A stretch of DNA of 64,000 nucleotides, taken from contig OZ316895.1 in assembly GCA_973895155.1 (NCBI GenBank), forward strand, positions 14,818,001-14,882,000, written 5' to 3'. Below the pieces are notes generated by a model. The model did not search any database and was not told the origin of the DNA. It saw nothing but the letters and a program-made list of their open reading frames with translations. The DNA is from Marsupella aquatica. Taxonomy: Eukaryota; Marchantiophyta. Positions 21,241 to 32,129 of the stretch are shown here, piece by piece. The position numbers were made by a program, and so were the translations under genes. Numbering within the stretch: position 1 is the stretch's first letter; every line of letters starts with the position of its first letter.

Positions 21241-21827
21241 TCACATGTAAAAATTAAACATTTATGGAGGAGAAGTTAATTGGGTCATCTTCAACATTGA
21301 AACCCTTGATCAACAGGGTGAGCAATATATCCAACTTGCAGATGGCTTTAACAAAGGGAGTATAGGTGAGTTACTGATTGTTATTAGTTAATTATATGCC
21401 TTCACGTTTAATTTGTATATATATATATATGCTTCCTAATCTGCATTTGTTGTATGATTCAAGGTAGGGGTCAATAAGATCACAAGAGAATGAGATTTCT
21501 GATGAGCTGTTGGCACTTACAAAGAAAGACCAGGTGAGAGTTACATTTACAAATTGGTTGAATTGCCTATGCTTTTGTGTAAAAATGGCTTACGTTTATC
21601 TCACTGCACATTTGCCTTTGTTTTAGGAATCAAATGCTTTGAAGCTGTTGGAGGCGCAGAGCAATTTTGGCATTCCTTACGATAATGATGGGGTCAACTA
21701 TGAGTCTGAAATTGCCAAATTGAATCCAATCCTTTATGGAAGAATGTGCGGATCCTTCAAAAGGCCTAATGTTTCAGTAAAAAATAGTCTGACAGAGAAT
21801 CAATTACATAATTGTTCAATTGTTTAG
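21241..21827 (+). pseudogene. 3' part of the split Crypton-like gene
   Basis: Begins with the right TCA target duplication (21241-21243). The recombinase frame would continue here for about 10 codons to a TAA. Further downstream two exon-like pieces join well: about 21484-21533 (reading ENEISDELLALTKKDQ, followed by GTGAGA) and, after a TTTTAG acceptor, 21627-21827 (ESNALKLLEAQSNFGIPYD to HNCSIV and stop). They may be the C-terminal exons of the same host gene. The link to the recombinase is positional inference only. Confidence 0.42.
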
Positions 21828-23389
21828 TGACTATTAAGATTGTATAGCCAATCAAGGAGGAGGATAAGGAGAATGTGGGATCATTAAGATAGATTTGATA
21901 GTTGAGCAGCAGAGCACACTGATCATTGATATACTATATTGAATTTTTAGGACTAGTATGTAGAACAGAAAGATAGTGATGGACCTAGCTACCCAGCGCC
22001 CTCACCAATCCCAACACCCATGCCTAAGTGCCCCTGGTGCCCGAACGCCTCCACGAAATACCTCGAGCAAGCAACCTAGTGCCCCTTGCACCGCCAATGG
22101 CCCCTCCCATATGAAGCCGCACTTGCTCTCCAACACGACCGCTACTCAACGGTCCTCACTGTCTACACAAGCGACCAAGCGTCTCGGTAAGTAACCCTTC
22201 AGGATCTAGATCCCCCAAGTCTAGAATCTTAATTCAAGCTCAACAGACATTGGTAAGTAGGTCAGCGATAGGTCCTCTCGATGCCATAAGCCGGAACCAA
22301 AACTGACGCCCATTGTTCATCCAGAACAACTCCTTCCTTGGGCGTAGCCCGGGATCCCCCTTGTACCTATCCATCACCAACTGACCGCCCTGCCCCCAGG
22401 ACATGCTCATGGCCCAAATAGCGTAGCTTGTCCCAACACGCCGGGACCAGAATGGCCCTGACTTTAGCAACCAACTCCCGGTTCAAATGGCGACCACCAA
22501 CAAAAAACTTCACTATATACTAACCAGGACAGGAGATAAACTTTACGTATGTTCATGACAATCTTGGTCATCCGTTACTTGGCTGTACCCGCTCTCCTCG
22601 GTTCCTCCACAGTCACTCTTAGCTACCATCAGTTACGATAGTGTCAGAACCTGGTCAAACCATTACAACCTAGTAACAGTTGACCTGACCGTCATTATCC
22701 AGACATAATGGTCCACCACAAGCCCGTTGGTCAAAGTTAAGGGCATGTCTGCTACAAACAGACCACAAATGTTTTGGCATAGACAATAGACAAGATCAAT
22801 ACCTTATGACACACTGTGAGCATACCTTCTTTGCACATTCTAGAAAATTATGACTTACAAATGCCTCAAAACCATTGGCCCAAATGCCCTTGTAGTCAAC
22901 CAATGCCCTTAACAAGGCGGTGAAGGTATATGCTTAATAGATTCACAAACAACATTTTCTTGATTGTTACCTGCAATTACAGTTTTTACCTTGACAATTT
23001 TGGGTGCAATGTTCATGTATGGAGCATTCGATTGTGTACTACAACACATGAAAATTTCTCATATGAACCCAATTCATGGCAGAATCGTGTTTTATAACTT
23101 GACCAATCATCAACTCCTTGGTTGAGGGCCTACTCAAACTACGACAACCAAGGATTTAAAAATGATGTGAATACGGTATGTGTAATGTCTTTGAATGTTC
23201 AATACAAAATCATTCTCACGAACGTGGTCTAGATGTTAATTTTTTCAAGTTTTGTTAGGAATATATTGTATTGGAATTTATTGGGAGGCTCAATGTCTTC
23301 TTGTTAGGGTTGGGTGGCACTCTAACTAGTGTTGTAAGGTACTTTTAGGGATGTCAATTATTGGAGATCGAGGACAATGTCACAATCCA
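21828..23389. other. Intergenic, ancient repeat debris
   Basis: No supported gene. On the minus strand 22470-22240 there is an open frame reading SYAIWAMSMSWGQGGQLVMD and on to NNGRQFWFRLMAS. It looks protein-like but I cannot assign it, and the flanks are closed. The plus-strand Pro/Ser-rich frame at 21976-22194 has no motif. The rest is AT-rich without structure that I can name. Confidence 0.35.
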
Positions 23390-23910
23390 TCTTTGGTGTA
23401 GGGGGGATTTGTGTGAAATGGACATTCCTAAATATGACAAATTACCACCACGGGATAGAGTGTGCCCAAGAATATTAAGCCACAATCTCGACCACAATTT
23501 CTTGTTCTCCTTCGAATAAGCCACGTTGTCCAGGACCTTCTATTTTGTCTAAAATACCTCATAGATGAAGTGATAACCAATGTCAATGTGTTTTGTCCAA
23601 GCATGGAACATAGGGTTCTTAGCCAGATGCAAAACACTTTGAATATCACACGATAACACCTATCTTTCAGGTGAAAGACCCAAATCACTCACCAATCTTT
23701 GTAGCCTGATCAGCGGGCAGATCAGCTCCATGTTTGCCTCATAGGCAACCACGTACTCAGTCTCAGTAGTAGACAACGCAACACAGGATTGAGTTGTCGA
23801 CTTTCAGCTGATACAACCTCCACATAGCATGAACACATAGCTTGTAGGACTTAGACTTCATGTTATCCAAGTTACTAGCATAATTTTAATCTACAAAACC
23901 TCTCAACTTT
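23390..23910 (-). mobile_element. Ancient Ty1-copia RNase H relic
   Basis: Read on the minus strand with a few stops and shifts, the sequence contains ALSTTETEYVVAYEANMELI, a diverged form of the copia RNase H hallmark (STTEAEYMA). This is followed by LVSDLGLSPE, SVLHLAKNPMFHAWTKHIDI and GYHFIYEV, which are the next conserved blocks (LAKNPVFHARTKHIDIRYHF). No LTR or flanking duplication is visible. It is unrelated in sequence detail to the younger copia element at 25089-31910 and clearly older. Confidence 0.72.
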
Positions 23911-24929
23911 AAAGTAGAGTCTGCTTTACTGTCAAATAAAACTAGCAAAATCTTATTCAACCCGTACCTAAGGGGGGTCAAAATGGTCACTTTGACCCCC
24001 GTTGGGTATCTTAGGTCCCAAAATCCACACGAATTGATTTCTCAGGTGGCACGTACTAAACTCCCTTGAGTAACTATTGCCTTGCAAAGTCTCATGAACA
24101 AATTCTACCTCAAAAAACGCCAAATCTAGATTTTCTTGCCAAAAAACAACTCCATGGAAAAGTATCTTTTTGAGGGAATCAAAGTACAACATTTTTATAG
24201 CAGAAAGAATGTGGCACCAGCACCTGTCCAATTAGAATCTAAGGAAAAACAATCCGGGAAAGAAAAGAAAGAGAAAACTTTGTCTTTGGGCTGATCTAGG
24301 CTAGCGTTCACCCCCTCTAGCAATACTGCCAAGGTATTTGTACTAGACAAAACTTAGAGGGCTTAGTGGCAACTTTGCACAACAAAGAAATCATGGGAGC
24401 TCAATGCTCGTCAGCCCAGCCCCCACAAAAGTTTGCAAAGTCAACTCAATGCTCCTCAACGCAGCCCCACACAAGCTCAGCATAGCTCAGCCTCACAAGG
24501 AACCCGATATCATTACAACTTGCAAAGGGCTCAATAGCATAACACAAAAGAATCATCAGACCTCACAAAAAGCCCACTAGAACCAAAAAATGCAAGCTCA
24601 ATTTCAATGATAAATCTACTATAGAATTGAATACTTCATATACTTGGAGTATAGAAGCAAGGTCAAATTTTGGTAGACTGAATTCTAGAATTGTAGATAG
24701 TGAGCTCAACTCAACTCCTAATTACGGCAAAGACAAACCACTAACAGCTGCCAAGCTTTGCTTCTCATTGAAAGTAAATCTTATTGCATAAGTCCCTTTC
24801 CATTGAAAGATTGTCTCTCGCTTGTCTCTTCTCAGAGCTTAACTCAGTGATGGGTCAAATACATCAAATAGGTAGATAGACCTGGAAATATAGCTTTGTC
24901 GGAAGCAATGAAATTACAACGATGTAGAT
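23911..24929. other. Intergenic, no gene seen
   Basis: AT-rich sequence with loose repeats of CTCAACTC/AGCTCAGC words (24380-24500). No open frame with a recognisable motif and no LTR ends. Confidence 0.4.
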
Positions 24930-25088
24930 AGTTTTGATGAGTAAAATGACCATTACTCATGATATTAAGTCATCATGCACATATGCAACATCCATCAAAT
25001 ACACAACCAGTCAACACAAATACATAGTTCACCTCACCAAAGGCAACATTCATTGGAACACACAAGAGAGCTTTATTGAACTCTTAAT

Positions 25089-25432
25089 TGTTGAGCAAAG
25101 ACGACATTTGTAACGGCAAGCCCATGAACCATCCAACGCACAAGAGTTGACACAGAGAGATACGTGGTTCACCTCCACATGAGGCTACGTCCACGGGAAC
25201 ACATAAGAGCTTTACTGCACTCTAGGCCGACCGGCCATACCAAGCATCCACAGCACAAGCTCTCCCAATCTCTCAACTAGCTCCGTAACAATGAGCCTAA
25301 GTTCCACCAGGGTCTGGCATCAGCCCTGGCTATATGCACAACAACACTACCGCTAACCTTAGCTAGGTCCTAACCCGAGTTAGCCTAACTGTGGTTAGCA
25401 CAAGAGTCACAAAACTAGAGCAATATCTAACA
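25089..25432 (-). repeat. 3' LTR of the copia element
   Basis: 344 bp with TG...CA ends. On the minus strand it starts TGTTAGATATTGCTCTAG and ends GTCTTTGCTCAACA. It is immediately preceded (minus strand) by a short purine tract complementary to 25433-25445. The same LTR occurs alone at 54133-54476. Confidence 0.94.
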
Positions 25433-25639
25433 AACTCCCCCTTGACTCTTGTCTTGGGGACTGGACTAAATGCTACCATATGGAATCCTCAGCGGGAAGT
25501 TCTAGACAATCACCAAACCAGGTCTCCCCCTAAAAACCATAAGGGTTAACTAAGGGTTAACTAGAACTAAGCCGTAGCCTAACAGGAATGAGTAATCCAT
25601 ATACAAATAGTCACACATTGCTAAATAACTCTACTTGCA

Positions 25640-28600
25640 CTACAACTGCAAAACCTGCAAAGTAGCACGGTGTCTTGAGAAACTCTCCAAATGAATCACT
25701 TTGGTAAAGGCATCAGCGGGATTGAGCTTTCCATCAATCTTGACTAGCTCAAAAGTTTTATCAGACACTGCTTGCCTGATAAAATGGTACCTGATATCAA
25801 TGTGCTTCACCCTGCTATCCATCACCTGGTTAGCAGCCAAGTGAAGAGCACTCTGACTATCACAGTTTAGAGTCATTTTTCCATGCTCTAAATCCATCTC
25901 CGCGATCAACTTATCCAACCAAATTGCTTCCTTTGCAGCTTCTGCTGCTGTAACATACTCTGCTTCTGTAGTAGACTGAGATATGCATTTCTGCAAGGTA
26001 GATTTCCAACTGATACATCCTCCTCCAAGAGTGTATACAAACCCAGTTGTAGACCTCCTTGTATCCAAACAGCCTCCATAGTCAGAATCTACATAGCCAA
26101 CTAACGTTCTATCTGATCTATTATCAAATAGTAATCCATAGTCCTGTGTACCCTTCAGATACCTGAGAATCTACTTCACAGCTTCCCAATGTACCTTTCC
26201 TGGATTTGACATGTATCTGCTAACCTTGCCCATCGCTAGGGCCAAGTCAGGCCTAGTACAAGTCATCAAATACATCAGAGTGCCTACTGCCTTCTCATAA
26301 GGAATCTTAGCCATCAGACCTTTCTCCACAGCATCCGTAGGAGAGAAAGCCGATGATAACTTGAAATGTGAAGCTAAAGGAATACTCACTGGCTTACAGT
26401 TTTCCATGTTGAATCGTGCAAGTACTTTCCTCGCATACTGGCCTTGACTCAAGCACAACTATCCAGTATCAGAGTTCCTAAAAATCTCCATCCCTAAGAT
26501 CCTCTTAGCCTTACCAAGATCCTTCATCCTGAATTCAGCACTCAATTTTGCCTTGAGACTGTCAACCTCAGATTGATCTTTAGCCACAATCAGCATGTCA
26601 TCCACATAGATCACTAGAATGATGAACCCAAACACATCATTCTTGACTGATTTCGTATACACACAAGGATCATACATCATCCTTGTAAAACCTTGAGCAA
26701 GCATGAAATCATCAAATCGCTTGTTCCACTGTCTGGGAGACTGCTTCAATCCATACAAGGACTTGAGCAATCTGCAAACTAAGCTCTCTTGGCCCTTCTT
26801 CATAAAGCCTACTAGATGTCTCATGAAGATCATCTCTTCCAAGTTGCCATAGAGAAAAAGCAATAACAACATCCATCTGATCCATCACCAGACCAAAAAA
26901 CACAACAAGCTGACACAAGATCTGAATTGTGGAATACTTAGCCACCGGTGAAAAGACCTCATTGTAATCCACTCCTTTCTCCTGAGTGAACCCCTTGGCA
27001 ACAAGCCTTGCCTTGTAGATCTTATCTCCACCCTCTGAAGGACTGTCCTTCAACTTGTAAATCCACTTGCTGTCCACCACTTGCTGACCTCTTGGAAGCT
27101 CCACCAGCTTCCATGTCTTGTTGTCACTCAAAGATTGCAACTCCCTCTGCATTGCTGCATTCCACTCATGCTTCTGCTCTGAAGCACAAGTCTCACTATA
27201 CGAAGAAGGCTCTCCTTCTTCCAAGATCAAAGCCATGTCATCTTCATCAGGTGCAATGTCAATATCATCTAGCTTAGATAAGTCTGCCCATTGACCATAC
27301 CTGGTAGGAGCTCTAGTAGAACGACTGGAAGTTCTTCTAGTAGATGACTCAGGCTGATCTGTTGCTGCTGCTGGTTGAATTTGAGGTACCCCAGCAATAA
27401 TTTTCTCCTCTTGTTCCATCACAGGAACCAGCTCCAAGCTTGGAGCTTCTCCATCTCTCCTGTCATGAACTGCATCATGACTAATCTCCCCCTCAACCCG
27501 GTCCGGGATGGGAGATTTCCCCTTGTCAGTATGGGAGTCCTGAGAACTCTCCCCCTCCTTTGATGATCTGGATTCATTAAAGGACACATCTCTATTGACA
27601 ATTAGCTTATAGGTTACTTGATCCCATAACCTATAACCCTTCACACCTTTTTGATAACCAAGGAAAATGCACTTCTTCGACCTGGACTCCAACTTGGATC
27701 GAAGCTGGGAAGGTGTAAGCACATAAGCATCACATCCAAAAATCCTCAGATGTGAGTAATCTGCTGGACGCCCGTACCTCATTTCAAATGGCGTCTTGAA
27801 TCCAATAGAACTGGATGGAGAAAAATTTACCAAATAAGCTGCAGTGTTGACAGCTTCAGCCCAAAACTCATGTGGTAAGCATGATTGACTCAACATACTC
27901 CTCAAGCGGTCCAATAGTGTTCGGTTGAGTCTCTCAGAAACACCATTCTGCTGAGGAGTATAACTTGTTGTGAGATGGCGGGTAATCCCTTGCTCCTTAC
28001 AATACGTTCCAAATTCACCGAAACTGTATTCACCGCCATTATCCGATCGAAGATATCTCACCTTATTACCAGTCTAATTTTCAACTTGGGCTTTCCACTC
28101 CTTAAAAGTGGCAAAAATATCAGACTTATTGTGTAGAAAGTATATCCACACATACCTTGAGTAATCGTCTGTGAACGTGACATAGTATAACCGTCCAGAA
28201 TGTGAGGGAGTAGGGGCTGGACCCCACACATCACTATGTACATACTCAAGTACCTCCTTGCTGGTGTGAGTTCCAACTCCAAAGGGTTTCCTGTGCTGCT
28301 TCCCTAGCACACAGTGCTCACAAAATTCCAACTTACAAGATTGCAAATTAGAAAGTAATCCTTTCTTCTGAAGAATAACCAAACCTTTTTCACTCATGTG
28401 GCCCAAACGGAAGTGCCACAGCCGGGCCGTCTCCTCATGACATAAGTTTACATTGGCTTCATCACAGACTACACTGCCCTCCAAAACGTATAGATTGCAA
28501 TGTCTCTTTCCCTTCAATACAACTTTAGTACTAGTTGAAACCTGAAGGACACCATTAGTAGAACTCCACTGATGGCCATTTGCCTCTAAAACTCCAAGTG

Positions 28601-28835
28601 AAATGAGATTTTTCATCATGCTGGGAATATGTCTCACATTCCTCAATGTTCTCACAGCACCATCAAACATCTGAAATCTTACAGATCCAAGTCCAACAAC
28701 TTGACATGGGATTCCATTTTCCATCAACACTGACCCGTTGGAAACCGTATAAGAACTGAAACAATCTCTTCTAGAGCAAATGTGAAAAGTACATGCACTA
28801 TCTAGAATCCAGTCATCACTACCTAGATTTGACAC
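25640..28835 (-). pseudogene. Copia pol: protease, integrase, reverse transcriptase, RNase H, broken
   Basis: Protease motif DWILDSACTFHIC lies near the start. The pre-integrase zinc region LWHFRLGHMSEKG...CEHCVLGKQHRKPF follows. Integrase carboxylates sit in HSDVWGPAP, LRSDNGGEYSFGEF and GVSERLNRTL. Reverse transcriptase shows KGVDYNEVFSPVAK and the catalytic IYVDDML. RNase H shows SQSTTEAEYVTAAEAAKEAI and VKHIDIRYHFIRQA. Breaks: a TGA (28860-28862) separates Gag from protease in the same frame; a TAG at about 28074 lies inside integrase; a frameshift lies in the reverse transcriptase near 26870; further stops occur near 26459 and 26171. The order integrase before reverse transcriptase is diagnostic for Ty1-copia. 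The product cannot be made as a single protein from this copy. Confidence 0.93.
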
Positions 28836-28859
28836 TACGTTGAGAGCATAACCTTGACA

Positions 28860-29702
28860 TCACAATATGTCATCATCATCGAGTAAGTCTACCTCATGCG
28901 AGCTCGATGCCGCGTTAGCAGAGGCAGTAGGGACCTTTACTCGACAATCCCTTTTCATGTGGCCAGGCTTGTCACAATTCCAACATGCAAGAGGCTTCCT
29001 CTCTTGCGATTTCCCTCTGGATTTAGATCTCCCCCGTGATGTAGATCTAAACCTCTTTTGCCCATTCGTGCACTGCGCTGCTCTTCCCCTGTTCACATTG
29101 AGCGCAGTGCCAGAAGAAGATACTGTCTGTGATTGACCCAACTTCTTCTGAGCATCATCAGACAGTAAAGAGCTCACCACCTCATTATACAAAATGGACT
29201 TCAGATCTCTGTACAAGAGCACCTGTTTCAAGCCCTGATATGACGGCGGTAAGGAGCTTAGCAGAAGCAAGGCCTTATCCTCATCTTCAACTCCTTTTCC
29301 TAGGTTTGACAGATCAACCGCTAGACTGCCAAACTCATCTAGGTGATCCTGCATCTTGCTCCCTTCCTTGAGCCTGAGGCTCATCAAGAGAGACTTCTTG
29401 TACAGCCGGTCTGACGCATCTTCCCGGTAGTACTTCTCTCTTAGAGCCTTGAACAGTGATGCGCAATCCGCATAATCATCTAGCTGCTTGATGATGTGCG
29501 GCTTGAGATATAGCATCACTGCATTGACAACAATCACCTGCTCCTGTCTCCATTGCCTCACTGAAATCTCCTCCTCTCCATCATACTGCTCTCGCGAAGA
29601 GAGCAGATGAGCTAAGCCCATGGCTCGAAGAACACCCTTCACTTGCTTCTCCCACAGCAAGTAATCAGTACGACCATCGTACTTCTCCACCTCAAATTTC
29701 AC
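28860..29702 (-). CDS. Copia Gag protein
   Basis: 280 codons from MKFEVEKYDGRTDYLLWEKQ to a TGA. It contains the copia gag (UBN2-like) region with KSLLMSLRLKEGSKMQDHLD and LLLSSLPPSYQGL, a basic Arg/Ser stretch, and one zinc knuckle CWNCDKPGHMKRDC near residue 238 (CX2CX4HX4C). It ends in an Asp-rich tail. It packages element RNA into virus-like particles. An upstream minus-strand frame from 29925 reads into MARF just ahead of this start and ends by a one-base slip. The original Gag start may therefore lie upstream, with this copy frameshifted. Confidence 0.88.
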   Translation of the reverse strand: MKFEVEKYDGRTDYLLWEKQVKGVLRAMGLAHLLSSREQYDGEEEISVRQWRQEQVIVVNAVMLYLKPHIIKQLDDYADCASLFKALREKYYREDASDRLYKKSLLMSLRLKEGSKMQDHLDEFGSLAVDLSNLGKGVEDEDKALLLLSSLPPSYQGLKQVLLYRDLKSILYNEVVSSLLSDDAQKKLGQSQTVSSSGTALNVNRGRAAQCTNGQKRFRSTSRGRSKSRGKSQERKPLACWNCDKPGHMKRDCRVKVPTASANAASSSHEVDLLDDDDIL

Positions 29703-31551
29703 TCCTCCAAAATCTAGCCATCTCCCTCTTCTTCCCCACTACCAACAGCTCTGGTAGTAACACAGCTTCCTCCACTGCACGCCTCACCGGTGATCGTACC
29801 GGTGTCACTAGTTCTTCCTCAAACGGTAGCAGCTCCTCCTCAGACTCTCCGTCTGACTGTCGCGATCCTGAAGCTCCACCGATGCCAATTCTTCCAGTAT
29901 CCTCCGAGTCACTCATATGAAACAATCACGAAAAAACGTCTTTTTTCGAAATTTCTCATAAAACTCAAAACTCAACACCGCCGCGTAGCCCACGAAGCTA
30001 GGAGTCCAATACTGAAATCCGAAATCAAAATCGAAAATTGACGGAAAAGTTATTCAAATTTCAGTCGGGGTGGGTAAAACCTTGGGAAACTCCCCCGTTT
30101 TGACCACCTCGGAGAATAACCAAAATACCAAGTACAACCCGTTGTCGGAATTGCGATGTGATCGGTGCGTCGCGTTGCTAACTCCAGTGGCAACGTCCTC
30201 ACCAAAAAAGAACCAAAAAAGTTACCGTTCGGCGGACGGAATCTTTGTCGGACGGCCGAAAAACAGCCCTCTGTTTTTTGGGAATATTCTTGCACAGTCC
30301 AACAGGTCTCACAGGGGGCCGTTCCCCCTATCTGAGTGGTTAAAACGGAGGGCGACAGGTCCCGGCACAAGAGGAAAAGCAAGGGGAAAGAAAAAGGCTT
30401 AAAATAGGGCCCTAAAGGGGGTGAAAAGCCCCTTTAAACAAGAATACATGTAAAAGGGCCGTCGTACGCACATGGGGTATACCCGGGCGGCTGCATACGC
30501 AGCCGCGTATGCCGTATGCTGGGCCGGGGAACAAAAAAAACTTTTGCGAGGAGGAGTGAGGGGCGACCGGCGGCCGGCAGGTCGCGCGTAGAAGGAGGCA
30601 GGGCTCGAAGGGCGTCGGGGCCGGCCAAAGGGAGGAAAGCACGAAAAAATTCCCCCCTAATGTAAACACAAAAATTCGCCTGGCTGCTTCGCAACCGTGT
30701 TCGTTCAAACCGGGTCAGGGCGGCTACCATTGCACCGGCCGGCGCTCCGAAAAACAGCCGTGACAAGAAGTGTGCAGGACGGGGGCGCGCGAGAGGACGT
30801 ATGTGCGAGGGGAGGGTGCAGAAACGGGATGTGTATACACATGGAAAAAATTAGCCCTAAAGTAACCCAGAAACAAATGCTAGTTACACACCTTGCCGCC
30901 GTTTGAGACAAGGAAAGTGAATGCCGCCGACGGTAAAAAGTGGCCGAATTGCACCGGCACAGTCTGCTGCTCCAGCAGAGTAGAAATTTTCCGCCGTGAC
31001 GCCTTCACTCCGCGTCAAGTGCCAATCCCGGGCTCAAAACGACCGCCTCGCCGCAATCAAACCGTTGAGCCGTAGCACTTCGCGTTTCTTTCACCGGGTT
31101 GGACGTCACGAAGATAAACCCGGTTCAGTTGTGAACAAGCTCCATAGCATGTGAAAAAACCTGAACGCCTCCATCACTCGTCACGTCGCACTTGGTAACA
31201 ACTCGGTAGCAATCCAGCAACCGAAACGACCAGCTCGCTTCAACCTTCAACTTGAGCTATAATGTGTGATCCCTCCCGTACCGCACAGCTCACTCCGTTG
31301 AAAAACGCAAACTCTGGTCTCTCCCCAAAAATACCGTCGAACACGAATAAAACCCTGAACGATGCAAACTTCGATTCCTCCGCACCACGGATACCGATCA
31401 GCGAGTTCTAACCACCGTTAGAAAGCCCTCTCACTAACCTATCCGCACAGCCACACACATTCAAGTTTCATGCGACGAAACCCTGAATGTACCATCAACA
31501 ATGAACGCTGGAAAAACCCATCACGAAAAAAGCCTTGTCACCTCCCAGGCA
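29703..31551 (-). other. Long 5' leader of the copia element
   Basis: About 1.85 kb between primer site and Gag, unusually long for a copia leader. It is GC-richer than the surroundings (30200-30830) and contains overlapping open frames on both strands without motifs. It could contain captured sequence, packaging signals or a promoter. Confidence 0.5.
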
Positions 31552-31552
31552 T

Positions 31553-31564
31553 GCTCTGATACCA
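31553..31564 (-). promoter_or_regulatory. Primer binding site (initiator tRNA-Met)
   Basis: On the minus strand the 5' LTR ends in CAACA. Two bases later comes TGGTATCAGAGC, the standard complement to the 3' end of initiator tRNA-Met used by most plant copia elements for first-strand synthesis. Confidence 0.93.
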
Positions 31565-31566
31565 CT

Positions 31567-31910
31567 TGTTGAGCAAAGACGACATTCATAACGGCAAGCC
31601 CATGAACCATCCAACGCACAAGAGTCGACACAGAGAGATACGTGGTTCACCTCCACATGAGGCTACGTCCACGGGAACACACAAGAGCTTTACTGCACTC
31701 TAGGCCGACCGGCCATACCAAGCATCCACAGCACAAGCTCTCCCAATCTCTCAACTAGCTCCGTAACAATGAGCCTAAGTTCCACCAAGGTCTGGCATCA
31801 GCCCTGGCTATATGCACAACAACACTACCACTAACCTTAGCTAGGTCCTAACCCGAGTTAGCCTAACTGTGGTTAGCACAAGAGTCACAAGACTAGAGCA
31901 ATATCTAACA
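31567..31910 (-). repeat. 5' LTR of the copia element
   Basis: 344 bp, differing from the 3' LTR at seven positions that I count by eye, all C/T or G/A. It is followed by TTAAT, the right copy of the target duplication. Confidence 0.94.
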
Positions 31911-32129
31911 TTAATAAGCCTGTCGGGCATATCGAGTCTTCATTGACTAAGCTCTTCTTATCTACCAATTGGCTCCGTAACAATGAGATTAAGTGTTACC
32001 CACTAACTAAGTCCATCTAGTGTAAGTAGTAGTTGCACATCTAACCGCAACCACCACCTAAATCTGGCTTGACTAATTGCAGTTCCATAGTAACTCTAGA
32101 CAGGCTAAGAGTAAATGCCCAACAAGTTT

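Larger units (their letters stand above)
25089..31910 (-). mobile_element. Full-length Ty1-copia retrotransposon, 6,822 bp, minus strand
   Basis: Two 344 bp LTRs (25089-25432 and 31567-31910), each TGTTGAG...ATCTAACA on the plus strand, are flanked by the 5 bp target duplication TTAAT (25084-25088 and 31911-31915). The 5' LTR on the minus strand is 31567-31910, followed by a tRNA-iMet primer site. A purine tract precedes the 3' LTR. Gag and Pol (protease, integrase, reverse transcriptase, RNase H in copia order) lie between 29702 and 25640. By eye the LTRs differ at 7 of 344 positions, all transitions, so insertion is recent. Several stops and a frameshift inactivate Pol. Confidence 0.95.
24935..32124 (-). 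repeat. Older solo LTR, interrupted by the young copia element
   Basis: The plus-strand left end TGATGAGTAAAATGACC (24935) and right end TAAATGCCCAACA (32124) have TG...CA termini and are flanked by the 5 bp duplication AGTTT (24930-24934 and 32125-32129). Leaving out the nested element and one copy of its TTAAT duplication, the LTR is about 363 bp. Its middle (GTTCACCTCACC, GAACACACAAGAG, GGCTCCGTAACAATGAG) resembles the LTR of the young element, so the two families are related. Only one LTR exists, so it is a solo LTR formed before the nested insertion. Confidence 0.85.
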
